Below are positions 31,196 through 42,029 of a stretch of 64,000 nt of DNA, in pieces. The notes under the pieces are model-generated. The model worked only from the letters and a program-made list of their open reading frames with translations, ran no database searches and had not been told where the DNA came from. The translations under genes were made by a program, and so were the position numbers. Source of the DNA: Anaspis maculata (lineage: Eukaryota; Arthropoda; Insecta; Coleoptera; Scraptiidae); NCBI GenBank assembly GCA_949128115.1, contig OX421967.1, forward strand, positions 61,578,855 to 61,642,854. The letters run 5' to 3'. Each line of letters begins with the position of its first letter. Positions within the stretch are counted from its first letter, which is position 1.

Positions 31196-31632
31196 AGATA
31201 TGAAGACGCAAAACGGACATCAGAGTTTTTTTTATAATTTTGAAAAAGAACTGGGAATTATGAGAATTCTGGAATTCTGAGTCGCTCAGAATTCCGACTT
31301 CGAAACTCGGGATTCTGACTTTCAAGCTCAGCATTCCGACTTGATTCTCAAAATTCTGATTTTCAAATTCAGAATTCCTACTTTAATCTCAGAATTCTGT
31401 CTTCAATCTCAAAATTTCGGCTTTACTCAGAATTCTGACTTTATTCCCAGAATAATAACTTTTGAACACAGAGTTCTGACTTTATTCTCAGAGTTCCGAC
31501 TTTAAACTCATAATTCTGACTTCAATCTCAGAATTTCGACTTTCAACTCAGAATTCTGATTTCTATCTCAGAATTTCGAGTTTTTTTCCGAAATTATGAA
31601 AAAACTCTGATGTCCACTCTGCGCCTTTGTAC
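31196..31632. mobile_element. Small TIR element with ~20-bp internal tandem repeats
   Basis: Left end: AAGACGCAAAACGGACATCAGAG is matched, complemented, by the right end AAGGCGCAGAGTGGACATCAGAG (each 23 bp; the shared core is GGACATCAGAGTTTTTT). Between them are ~20-bp units CTCAGAATTCTGACTTTAAT. The surrounding ~163-bp unit is interrupted here: sister units run from GAATTCAGTTG directly into CAAAAGTGACC. The exact boundaries and target duplication are uncertain by several bases. Confidence 0.6.
31270..31585 (+). repeat. ~20-bp CTCAGAATTCTGACTTT tandem repeat
   Basis: About 15 imperfect units alternate TCAGAATTC(T/C)GAC with TTTAATCTC. This is the core of the small TIR element and one more repeat in the window with a spacing close to two DNA turns. 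Confidence 0.85.
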
Positions 31633-33668
31633 AAAGGTGACCTTTTAGGAAAATTTGAAATTTTGAACAAGTTGAAGAACCTAAAGGCGGATCAAATTAG
31701 ATATTCCAGCGAAACTTTGGGGAACTCCCAGGAATTCCGGGGAATTCCAAAGTAACTCTGGATGAACTCAACAAAGAAAGTCTGGATGAGCTTAAATCTC
31801 CGAGGCACTGGAGGTATCCGGCAGAGAAATTGGGGGGAATTAACCGAGGGACTCTGTAGAATTCCGGAAAAGCCCACTGAAGAGCTCAGCAGAAAAACTC
31901 CGGAGAATTTCAAAGAATTTTGGGAGATTTTGAACTCAGCAAGAGAATCGCGTGGAATTCAGTCGGCAAGAGAGCCTGTGTTGTGCAAGTTAGGCGGATC
32001 TATTTCACCAAAAAAAAACTCAATACTCTGGGAAAACTCTGGGAGACTCCAAGGAATCTTGAAAAAACACAAGGCAACTTCGAAGGAAGTCAATAGAGAA
32101 ACTCCGAGAATTCCGCCGCTGAAGGAATCTCTTTTGTATTTGGTACAACTTTGAAAACCTCTAGGGTCTTAAATTTCTGTTATGAAGGTCTGGGGAAACT
32201 TCAGAAAAAGCTCAGCAGGAAGAACTTTTGGGAACTCCGGAAAATTCCTGCGAGAAATTGAGTCACAAAAAAAAGTTTCCTTGGGACATCAATTATTAGT
32301 AGTCCATATCCTGGAGGAGTTCCGGGGAATTTTGGAAAAGCTCATAGGAACTCTTCAGCAAAAGAATTCCCAGCAGTAAAGCCAGAAGAACTCTGGAGGT
32401 AACAAGTAGGAGAACTTGAGAAAATCCAGACGTAAAAGTGATCTATTTTGAGCAAGTTGAAGGACCTCAAGGGGAACCAAGCATTTTCAAGGAAACTCTG
32501 AGGGAACTCCGAATAATTTCGAGTAGCTTGGCAGGAGAACTTCGAAACATTGGGACCTCAACTGAAAGTCCATATTCTGGAAGAATTCTGAGGAATTCCA
32601 AGAAATCTTGAAGAAGCCCAGAAAATCTCCGAGCGAGTTCAGCAAAACAAACTTCTAGAAATAAAGGCAGAAGTACTTTGGAGCTATCAAGTAGCGAAAC
32701 TTTGGAAAATCCAGACGAAGAGAAAGTCTTTTTTTTTGTACAAGCTGAAACACCTGAAGGGGAACAAGGAATTTCCAAGGAAACTGAGAGAATTCCAAAG
32801 AATTTTAGAAAAACTCCGAGGAGCCTGGAAAGAGAGTTTTGGGGCATTAAGTCACAGAAAAGACTTGTTTGGGACCGTAACTGGAAGTCCATATTCTGGA
32901 GGAACTCTGAGGAATTCTGAGAAAGCCCAGAAAATCTCTGAACGAGTTCAACAAAAGGAACTTCCAGGAATGAAGCCAGAGCAACTCTGGAGGTACAAAG
33001 TGGGAGAACTCTGGAAAATCCAGGGAGAAATCAAAGGAAACTCTGAAGGAACTCCAAATAATTTCGAGTAGCTTGGAAGGAGAACCTTGGAACATTGAGC
33101 TACAAAAAAGGCTTTCCTTGGGACCTCAACTGAAAGTCCATATTATGGAAGAGTTCTGAGGAATTCCAAGAAATCTCGAAGAAGCCCAGAAGAACTACGA
33201 ACGAGTTCAGCAGAACAAAACTTCCCGAAATGAGGGCTGAAGTACTATGAAGTTATCAAGTAGCGGAACTTTGGAAAATCCTGACGAAGAGATGGTCTTT
33301 TTGAAAAATTTGAAAGACCTGAAGGGGAACCAGAAATTTCCAAGGAAACTGAGGGAATTCGAGAGAATTTTGCAAAAACTCCGAGGAACTTGGAAAGAGA
33401 GTTCCGGGGCATTGAGTCAAAGAAACGACCTCTTTTAATTCTCAACTGAAAGTCCATATTCTGGAAAAACTCTGAGGAATTCCGAAAAATTCTGAAAAAG
33501 CCTAGAGAAACTCAAAAAAGCAGGAAGCATGAAAAACTTCCAGGAATGAGGCCAGAGCAACTCTGGAGGTGCCAAGTAGGGAAACTTTGAAACATCCAGA
33601 CGTGAGGGTGATCTCTCTTGTACAAGTTGGAGGACCTTGAGAGAAACAAATTTTCATTGAGAGTTTAT

Positions 33669-33686
33669 TACGAACATTCGAAACAA
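33669..33686 (+). repeat. Right copy of the 18-bp direct repeat
   Basis: An exact copy of 28,077-28,094. It lies just after the end of the older inverted copy and just before the next unique island. Confidence 0.7.
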
Positions 33687-34894
33687 TAACCGATATGCTG
33701 TCAAATGTCACAAGCTGCTTTAATTCACTTGTTCATTGGCGGAGATTGGGAACAAGTCGTTAAATTAGGTACGCCGTTTTCCAATAAAATGGAGAGCAGC
33801 GGCAGACGTCACGTTCTGCAGAAAATTCAGTTTATTTATAGCGGAAATGCCCGGAAAATATGTCTCAATTATTGGCCCGGGAAATACAGAATCACACTCA
33901 AGGTGAACGTACTACATGCAATTTGAATAAGCATCGAACCCGGTACCGGAGCAGGGAAAAATCGAAGTGCGATCGGAAGCGTGCGGAAAGGCGGGAGCCG
34001 TCGAGGAGGGGGCGGGGGAGATGTCACAATACTTGCTCGCCACGTACAAAGTGTAGTACACGATCCGAAAAGATCAAATACTTTTCTCCCCGCTGGGACT
34101 TGCGATGGCACGAGAATCAAGAGGGGGGGTGCCGGGGGAGCGGAGTTGAGAAATTTAATATACGACCAAGTGCAGGGAATTTATAAAAAGTTGGCAAACT
34201 ACGTTCGCCGAGCGAGGCGCAGCAGCACAGCACACAGCATAAAACGCTATTCTTCGGGTTTGGGGGAGAGGCCGGGCGAACGACATCGGGTGGAGGGGGG
34301 GGGGGAGCAGAGAAAAAAATTACCGAAGAGATTATTTCCCGATATTACGGATATTGCGCGCCCTTTTTTCCCGCTTCCCTTTGAACTTTCCGGAATTGAT
34401 TTCTCACGCTCCCATCTCTTTCTCCTCCACCTCCTTCTCCTCGAGCCCTTCTGACTTTCTCATGTATGTGCAAGGGGGGAAGTTTAAGCACCCAGGTTAA
34501 TAGTTAATTGGAGATTTTAATTAGCAATTTGCTCCGCCATCTATCTAGAGGTGTAACTAGAGAAGGGCATCGTTAAACTAGGGTATGGAGGAATGGCGTC
34601 ACTTGGGCTTGGGCTCACGTCTTCGGTACAGTTTCAATTACAAACGTCCGAACGCATCGGGAGAAATGAGAGATGTGTGGGCTACGTAAGAACTGAATAA
34701 TTGGGGTTTTGACAGTAAGATCGGTGAATTTCACTTGGTCCACTGGCGAATCAACGCAACACAACAGTAATCATCTCTCTTGTCTTTGAAGTTTAGCAGA
34801 AGAGCTCCAGCTAAATGATTTGGGGCTTTCAATGTATGTAAAAGGTGTCGTTTACGATTGAACGCTTGAAGAAGAGCGTACGCGGAAGAAAATG
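33687..34894. other. Non-repetitive island, no gene recognised
   Basis: Contains purine-rich GC stretches (33,985-34,020 and 34,260-34,310 with an 11-base G run at 34,295-34,305). Plus-strand frames at 33,860-34,186 and 33,981-34,454 overlap each other in different frames, are Arg/Gly rich and have no recognised domain. TTTATTTATAGC near 33,830 is A/T rich but not a supportable promoter. Confidence 0.5.
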
Positions 34895-35690
34895 TACGTC
34901 TAACTTTTGTGTTGGTCGAAATGTCGAGGTAAAAGTCGAAGTTCTTCTTGTTCAAAGTCGCAAGTTTTCGATATTGATGTCCAAGTTTTCTTGTTCGAAG
35001 TCGTGCTCATTTTTGCGCTTGGAGTCGCAATTTTGCAATGAAAGTCAGAGTTTTCATACTCAAAGTCGCAGTTTCTCGAATTTGAAGTCTGGATTCCATG
35101 TTCAAAGCCAAGTTTTCCTTGTTCTTGAACGCCGAAGCGTTCTGCATTTGAAGTCCAAATACTGAAATAAAAATACAAGTTGTCGTGTTGAAGTCGAATG
35201 TGGAGAATTAAGTCGAAGATTTTCTTCTAGAAAGTCACAGTTTTTCCTGTCTGAAACCTGAATTCCGTGTTCAAAGCCAAAGATTTTTGTGTTCAAGTCG
35301 GAATTTTGTGTTTCGACTTGACAAAGTCGGAGTTTTCTGCGCTTGAAGTCAAAATTTTGAGAGGAAAGTCCAAAGTTCTCAGGTTGAAGTCTGAAATTCG
35401 TGTTTGGAGTTCAAGTTTTTCGTGTTCAAAACCAAAGCTACCATGTTGAAGTCAAAACTTTTTGCGTTTGAAGTTGAAGTCGAGAATTCGAAATAGAGGT
35501 GGAAGTTTTCTTTTCATGCTCGAATCGAAATTTCGCAGTCGAAAGTCGAAGGTTTTCTTGTTCAAAGTCAAAGTGCTTCGAGTTTGAAGTCGAAGTTTCG
35601 AAAATGAAGTCCAGCTTTCCGTGCTGATTGGAACGTCCGAATTTCGTGTTTGAAGTTGAAGTTTCCTTGTTCAAAGTTGGAGTTTTTTTG
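34895..35690 (+). repeat. GAAGTCGAAGTTTTC ~20-bp degenerate tandem repeat
   Basis: Words of the form GAAGTCGAAGTTTTCTTG and TTCAAAGTCGCAG repeat every ~18-22 bp with strong divergence. Frames on both strands (e.g. minus 34,900-35,178 rich in Asn, Ser, Thr, Phe and Glu; plus 34,845-35,165) are low-complexity repeat translations. The array ends near 35,690, shortly before AGCT block 3. Confidence 0.83.
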
Positions 35691-35770
35691 CATTCGGTGA
35701 GTTACGAAGAATTATAGAGGGCATTTAGAGTGCTCTTGAGGAGCTCAGCAAGGAAATTGCGAAAAATTAA

Positions 35771-37260
35771 TTCACAAAACAGGTTTGATTTAGCTTGGTT
35801 TAGCGCAGTTCGAGCTCAAGTGAGTTCAGTTATAGGTCAGTTCCAGCCCGACTTAGCTCGGTTCTAGCTCGACTTGATTCAGTTCCAGCTCAACTTAGCT
35901 CAGCTCTGGTTCGGTTCTGGCTCGAACTAGTTCAGTTCTAGTTCAACTTAGCTTAGTTCCAGCTCAACTTGGCCCAATTTCAGCTTGACCTAGCTAAAGT
36001 CAAGTTCAACTCAATTCTAAATCAACTTAGCGCAGTTCTAGAGTAGCTCTAGCTCAACCTAGCTCAGTCTAGTTCAATTTAGCTATAGATTAGTTGAACG
36101 CAAATGTTTAGCTCGATTTTAGCTCAATTCAAGTCAGTTTTATCTCGAGTTAGCTCAGTTGAGCTAAAATTGAGTCCACGCTGGTTCACTTTGAACCGTC
36201 CCTTACCAAGTTCAGCACCGATTGTCAGCTTGACGCCCTTCGCTCCTCTGCGTTTGTTCAGCTCAATGCGAGGCTCAGCTGCAGCTAGATTGACTAAAAT
36301 GAATGGGCTAAGGTGCATATTTTAGCTCAAATTGACCCAGTTCGGTTCAGTTTCAGCTCAACTTAGCTCGTCTTTTGGCCAATACTCAACTCAGGTCAGC
36401 TCTGAGCTCACCTCAACTCTAGCAAGCTCAACTTGGCCATTCACTCAGTCTCGTGTCAGCTGAATGAGCCTAATCTTGGATCTGCTCAGATCAGCTCTGA
36501 CTCAAGTGAACTGGTTTGACAAAAATCAAGCGCAGGTTGATCCAGATGAGGCTGGCTTTATAGAAAGTTAGGACTGAAGCTTTCAGCTCAAGCTGAATTC
36601 TAACTTGGACTAACTAAAGCCAAGCCAATTTAGTTCATTCCTTGGCAAGCTAGCTCAGCTCTAAGTTGAGCTAGCTCATCTCAGCTCTGGTTGAAGTCAG
36701 TTCCACTCTAAGCTCATGTACCTCATCTCGAGCCAAAGTAAATTCTGCTCTAGCTCATCTTTGGCTGGATAGCTTCAACCCTGAATAAGCTAGCTACGCG
36801 CTGAATAGAGCTAGCGGCTTTTGCTGAACTCAGCTCAGCTCAAGTTGAAAGCAACTCGGCTCTGGCTACAACTTGCTCTACTTTCAGTTGAGTCAACCGG
36901 TCTGGTTGGAACTAGCTCAAGTTGAAGTGATGTGAGCTCAGCTCCCGCTAACTAAGCTTAACCCTAGCTAAGCTAGATTAGATTAGGTCTAAATTTTATC
37001 TGAAAAAGCTGAACTGGTTCAGCTCAAGATAAAGTTAGCCAAGTTCTAGCTGACGTCATTCCAGCTCTGGTTGCATCCGCTTGAATTAGCTCAAGTAATT
37101 TTTTGATGCTATCAGAATGAAATCAGTTATGTTTGAAGTTAGTTAGCTTCAGCTCTAGCTAAAGTTTCATCATATCCAGCTGAGTAGTTAGCTTTTCTTG
37201 AGCTTAGTTGAATTATCTTGAGTCTATTTCCATCAACGAACTGAAGCTAGCTCAGCGCCA
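35771..37260 (+). repeat. AGCT satellite block 3a, homologous to block 1a
   Basis: Plus-orientation ~21-bp units with the same irregular landmarks as 2,640-4,330: GTTTGACAAAAATCAAGCGC, GGCTTTATAGAAAGTTAGG and AATAAGCTAGCTACGCGCTG have counterparts in block 1a at 3,637-3,660, 3,680-3,700 and 3,908-3,930. This indicates duplication of a segment of at least ~1.5 kb rather than independent growth. A non-satellite patch (CCTTACCAAGTTCAGCACCG through CTCTGCGTTTGTTC) lies at about 36,188-36,260. Confidence 0.87.
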
Positions 37261-39935
37261 AATTCGATTCGACTCAAACTGAGATTTGCCTCAACTGGCC
37301 CAATTCCAGCGCTTGGCCCATTTCAAGTCGGACTTGGTTTGGAATAGCTCAGTATAAGCTCAACTCAATTCGGTTCCAGTGGAGCTCAGCTAAATTCTAG
37401 CTCAGTTCTAGTTCAACCCAGTTGGAATTCTTTCTGGCTCAGTTCCAGTTCAACTTAGCTCAATTTGAGATTTTCTTAGCTCGGCTGTAGCTCAGTTTAG
37501 CTCAGCTTAGCAAACTCAGTTCAGTTCTAGCTCGTTTACTTAATTTCACCACAGCTTGGCTCAGCTATAGGCCAGTTTAGCGCATTTTCAGTTCAACCCA
37601 GCTCAACCATAGTCAAGTTTAGTACAGTTCTAGCTCAAATTAGTTCAGTTTCAGCTCAAATCAGGTCAGTTCTAGCTCAAATTGGTTCAGTTTTAGTTCG
37701 GATTAGTCCAATTTTAGTTCGAATTAGTCCAGTTCTAGCTCGAATCAGTTTGATTCTCGCTCGAATCTGTTCAGTTCTAGCTTGACTCAGCTCAGTTTGT
37801 GGAAACTTCAGCTTAGTGATAGCTAAACTTAGCTTGGCTATAGCTCAGTTTAGCTCAGCCTGGCGCAGTCAAGTTCAGCTCTAGCTCGTTAACTTAGTTT
37901 TACCACAGCTTGGCTCAGCTATAGCCCAGTTTAGCCTAGTTCCAGTTCAACTCAGCTGAATTATAGTCAAGTTTAGTGCAGTTCTAGCTCAAATTAGTTC
38001 AGTTTCCAGCTCGAATCAGGTCAATTTCAGCTCAAATGGGTTCAGTTTTAGTTCAAATTAGTTCAGTTCTTTCTTGAATTAGTTTGATTCTCGCTATAAT
38101 TAGTTCAGTTCTAGCTCGATTCAGCTCAGTTCGTGTTCACTCTAGCTTAGCTATAGCTCAGTTTAGCTGAGCTTGGCGCAATCAAGTTTAGCTCTAGCTC
38201 GTTTACTTAGATTTACCACAGCTTGGCTCAGCTATAGCCCAGTTCAGCGCATTTTCAGTTCAACTCAGCTCAATTATAGTCAAGTTTAGTGCAGTTCTAG
38301 CTTGAATTAGTCGAGTTTAAGCTCAAATCAGTTCAGTTTCACTTCGAATTAGTTCAGTTCTAGCTCGATTTAACTCAGTTCTAGTTCACTTCAGCTCAGC
38401 CATGGCTCAGTTTAGCGCGGTTCCACTTTCTAAGTTCTAGCTCCACTCAGTTCGGTTCTAGCTTGAATTTGTTAAGTTCTAGCTCGATTTAGCTCAGTTC
38501 TAGTTCACTCTAGTTCATGTATATCTTTTTTGTGGTTAATCTTCAAGGTGTGCTTTACACTTTTAACTCAAGGAAATCGGTTTGACTCAAACTGAGAGTT
38601 GACTCAACTGGCACAGTTCTAGCTCTTGGCGCAGTTCTAATCAAACTTGGTTTGAAATAGCTCAGTAGTAGCTCAACTCAATTCGCTTCTTGCTTTTTGC
38701 TGAACTCAGCTCAGTTCTAGCTCAGTTCTAGCTCAGTTCGAATTCTTCCTGGCACAGTTCCAGTTCAACTTGGCTCAGTTTGAGTTATTCTTAGCTCGGC
38801 TGTATCTCAGTTTAGCTCAGCTTAACGTAGTCGAGTTCAGTTCTAGCTCGTTTACTTGGTTTAACCACAGCTTGGCTCAGATATAGCCCAGTTTAGCCTG
38901 GTTCCAGTTCAACTCAGCTCAATTATAGTCAAGTTTAGTGCAGTTTTATTTCGAATTAGTTCAGATCTACCTCAAATTAGTTTGATTCTCGCTCGAATTA
39001 GTTCAGTTCTAGCTCCATTCAGCTCAGTTCGTGTTCACTTTAGCTCAGTTAAGTTTGGCTTTAGCTTAACCTAGCGCAGTCAAGTTCAGCTCTAGCTCGG
39101 TTACTTAAATTTGACCTTACCACAGCTTGGCTCAACTTTACCCCAGTAGCTGAACTTATCTCAGTTCTAGCTCAGTTCTAGTTCAACCCAGTTCGAATTC
39201 TTCCTGGCTTAGTTCCAGTTCTATTTAGCTCAGTTTGAGTTTTTCTTAGCTCGGCTGTAGCTCAGTTCAGCTCAGCTCAGCGCAGTCAAGTTCAGTTCTA
39301 GCTCGTTTACTTAGTTTTACCACAGCTTGGCTCAGCTGTAACTCACTTTAGCCTAGTTCCAGTTCAACTCAGCTCAATTTATAGTCAAGTTAAGTTCAGT
39401 TCTAGCTCGAATTAGTTTGATTTTCGCTCGAATTAGTTCAGTTCTAGCTTGATTTAGCTCAGGTCGTGTTTACTTTAGCTTAGCTATAGCTCAGTCTAGC
39501 TTGGCTTTAGCTCAGCCTAGCGCAGTCAAGTTCAGCTCTAGCTCGTTTACTTGAACAGCTTGGCTCAGCTATAGCCCAGTTGAGCGCATTTTTAATTCAA
39601 CTCAGCTCAATCGTAGTCAAGCTTAGTGCAGTTCTAGCTGGAAATAGTTCGGCTTTAGCTCCAACCAAGTCAGTTCTAGCTCAAATTAGCTCAGTTCCAG
39701 TTTGAACTAGTTTAGTTCTAGCTCGAACTAGTTTGATTCTCGCTAAAATTAGTTCAGTTGAGGTTCGATTTAGCTTAGTTCTAGTTCACTTTAGCTCAGC
39801 CATTGCTCAGTTTAGCGCAGTTCCACACTTTTGGTTCCAGCTCAACTCAGTTTAGTTCCAGCTTGAATTGGTTCAGTTCTAGCTCGATTTAGCTCAGTTC
39901 TAGTTCACTCCAGTTAATGTATACACTTTTTTTAT
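37261..39935 (+). repeat. AGCT satellite block 3b, two tandem ~1.35-kb segments
   Basis: CACAGCTTGGCTCAGCT landmarks occur near 37,555, 37,909, 38,222, 38,871, 39,126, 39,326 and 39,559, mostly 200-650 bp apart. On a larger scale the passage GACTCAAACTGAGA starts at 37,271 and again at 38,584, and both segments end in a similar junction (TTCACTCTAGTTCATGTATA at 38,504 and TTCACTCCAGTTAATGTATA at 39,904, each leading into a T run). The larger unit is therefore ~1.3-1.4 kb and is duplicated in tandem. Confidence 0.88.
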
Positions 39936-42020
39936 GTGTACACGTCTTCGCTGTTCCGTCTCCTCATACAACAGAGAAGTACTGCGTTTAATTCGATTTG
40001 TCGCAGTGAACAGAGGCGCCACGAAAAAGACCACCTTAATTATTTTAAAGGCCGTGTCCCTCTCCCTCTAGGCGGCCTCGCGCCCTCTGGTGACGGGCGC
40101 GGGCGAATAAAATTAGGGGCTCGTCGTCGGCTTGTGACAAATTTCTCGAAAATAAGTTAATAAGGAAACCGTCGTCGTGACAATTGAAGTGTCGAGGAGC
40201 AAATTGGAGTGTGAGTGGGGCGCAGTTCCTCAGAGAAATTGCATTACAAATATCGTTTCGTTAACGTTATACAGGGTGTTGTTGTGCCAAACATTTTTGC
40301 TGGAGTATGTGAGAAGCTTGGATAGAATTATAGCGTTTTGCAGCTAAAAACAGGCTGATTAAGCAAAGAACAAGTGGTGTCAGAGGTGGGATCACGGAAA
40401 ATTTATTTGATGATCACTTCGGCTTTGTATCAGGTATGGTGGAACTGGACTGGAAATGGCAACGGAGCCGAAATCAGTTGAAATTTTCCGCTACCATCAA
40501 GCGAAACATGTCCCGATTTCCCACACATACAAACGACAATCACTCAAAAACTGCTTCCCACCCGAAATTCCCGTGTGAGCGATGATGCTCCATCTCTTTC
40601 TGGCTCAAAAGTCGTCAAACAAATAACGCGAAAATTTAATGTGTCGTCGTAAAAGCGGTGCTCTGCCGCCGCTCCTCTCTCTCTTTTCCATCTAGCGCCG
40701 TCTCCATCGCGGACCGGATTTGGGTCATAAACACGCGTGTTTTCCAATAAAACATTCGCAGTATATAGTATCGCCGGGGCCCAATCTGCGGCGCACACGA
40801 CGGCCTTCTCTCCGATAATGGTCTTTATGGCTTTTGTGCTTCTGTGCAAGGATCATCCACGGCCCGCCGCGATGCTGCCGCCGCGATGATGTCAATAAAA
40901 GGATCTCGGTTCCCCCATAATCCTTTACTTTGCATTCGGATTACAAACCCGCTCGATTTGAGCAATTTGCTGGGCAAACATCCTTGCTTCTCTCGTGCCA
41001 TTACACGCTCCTTTGCCGACTCTCTGCGGTTCTCCGGCTCTTCACTTCTTTAGTTCCCAGTTTCTTTAGTTCTCCAGTTATTTAGTTATTCAGTTCTTTG
41101 GTTCGTAAGTTCAGCGGGGACGTTCTCCACAATCTTGTTGATTAGTAGCCGCAAAATAGTTTCGACCGTATCTATATGGTAGGAATTTTGAAATCGTAAC
41201 GGATCACAAACCGGCCGATTCCATAACCGACTTCAAACTTGACGTTACGACGGCGTTCAGGCTGTCGCTGTCGTAACAATGCTTTGAGTCACTGAACGCA
41301 CTTGACGTGAAGTCAACTCCGAAACTGATTACTGAATCGGCTCTTAGCTAACGATCCCTCTTTTGTTTCCCCAAAAAATTCTCGTTAATATTGAATTATT
41401 CACACAAATTCTTATTACGGCGCCGCACTCACGCCGGAGCGTTGTACAGGGTGCAGAACTAATTAGCTCCTTGACTCATCGAGCGAGCGCTAAACGATGT
41501 GCTAAACGCGTAGTTACCTACGTGTCAAACCCACGCACCGTCGGCCCACTTCGCGTTCCAGGAGCTGGATGCGGTTAATAATTCGAACGTAATCGTCAAA
41601 TCCGGTAATTTTCGGCATGGTTGGTTTTTGTTTAACGGCACGGAAGCGTGAGAAGATGCCAAATGAACCCTGACTTTGTTAAAATGCACTTAAAATCTAT
41701 CCGCGCCGCCGCCGTTTTCCCCGTTCCTCCCCGCCGGCTCTCCCCCAGCAGCTCTGGAGAAGCTGAGGAAGAGACGAAAAACAAAGCTCTGGCGCGCATA
41801 TACACGGAGCCACACCGCGAAACTTTAATCGAACACACCGCAAGACTTCACACACGAACAATCTTGTGTGTTTCGCTTTTTCTCCGTTCTTGAAAGCTCG
41901 AGGTTTGAAATTTACTACCGGCGGCGTACACCTGACGTTCGTCAAACTACGCTGTATGGATTTCAAACTCAATTTCGAACATTCCAAGTTGAAACACTCG
42001 GAATCTAGTGGCTCCTTCTG
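39936..42020. other. Longest non-repetitive island, no gene recognised
   Basis: About 2.1 kb of unique sequence with GC-rich parts (40,060-40,120, 41,700-41,760). It has an ACAGGGTGT... start-like motif at 40,272, and GTACAGGGTGCAG at 41,443, motifs often seen at DNA-transposon ends but without partners here. Short frames on both strands (40,544-40,849 minus, 41,648-41,893 plus, 41,697-41,987 minus) overlap and show no domain. A small TTTAGTTC(T/C)CCAG-type repeat is at 41,049-41,112. No exon could be defended. Confidence 0.5.
41049..41112 (+). repeat. Short TTTAGTTCYCCAG-type tandem repeat
   Basis: Four to five imperfect copies of a ~12-14 bp word (TTTAGTTCCCAG, TTTAGTTCTCCAG, TTTAGTTATTCAG, TTTGGTTCG) follow one another. 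Confidence 0.7.
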
Positions 42021-42029
42021 AATACACTT

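Larger units (their letters stand above)
30421..33650 (-). repeat. Main part of the older inverted family-1 copy
   Basis: This is the complement of the element 1 interior: the ~163-bp units come first (landmarks near 30,413, 30,580, 30,745, 30,905, 31,073 and, after an insertion, 31,677), then the ~300-bp units (CTGAAAGTCCATATTCTGG type near 32,562, 32,882, 33,130 and 33,446). No terminal inverted repeat is found at its right end, so this copy is truncated at both ends. Minus-strand frames such as 32,467-32,892 are repeat translation. Confidence 0.85.

Noticed and set aside
32467..32892. 141-codon minus-strand frame in the older inverted copy
   Set aside because: It translates the ~300-bp repeat units; related peptides appear in elements 1 and 2 in several frames, as expected for tandem repeats.
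33860..34454. Overlapping plus-strand frames of 108 and 157 codons in a unique island
   Set aside because: Two different frames over the same GC-rich DNA, Arg/Gly rich, with no domain, no clear start context and no splice signals.
40266..40300. Transposon terminus ATACAGGGTGTTGTTGTG
   Set aside because: The motif resembles ends of insect DNA elements, but no inverted partner or target duplication was found nearby.
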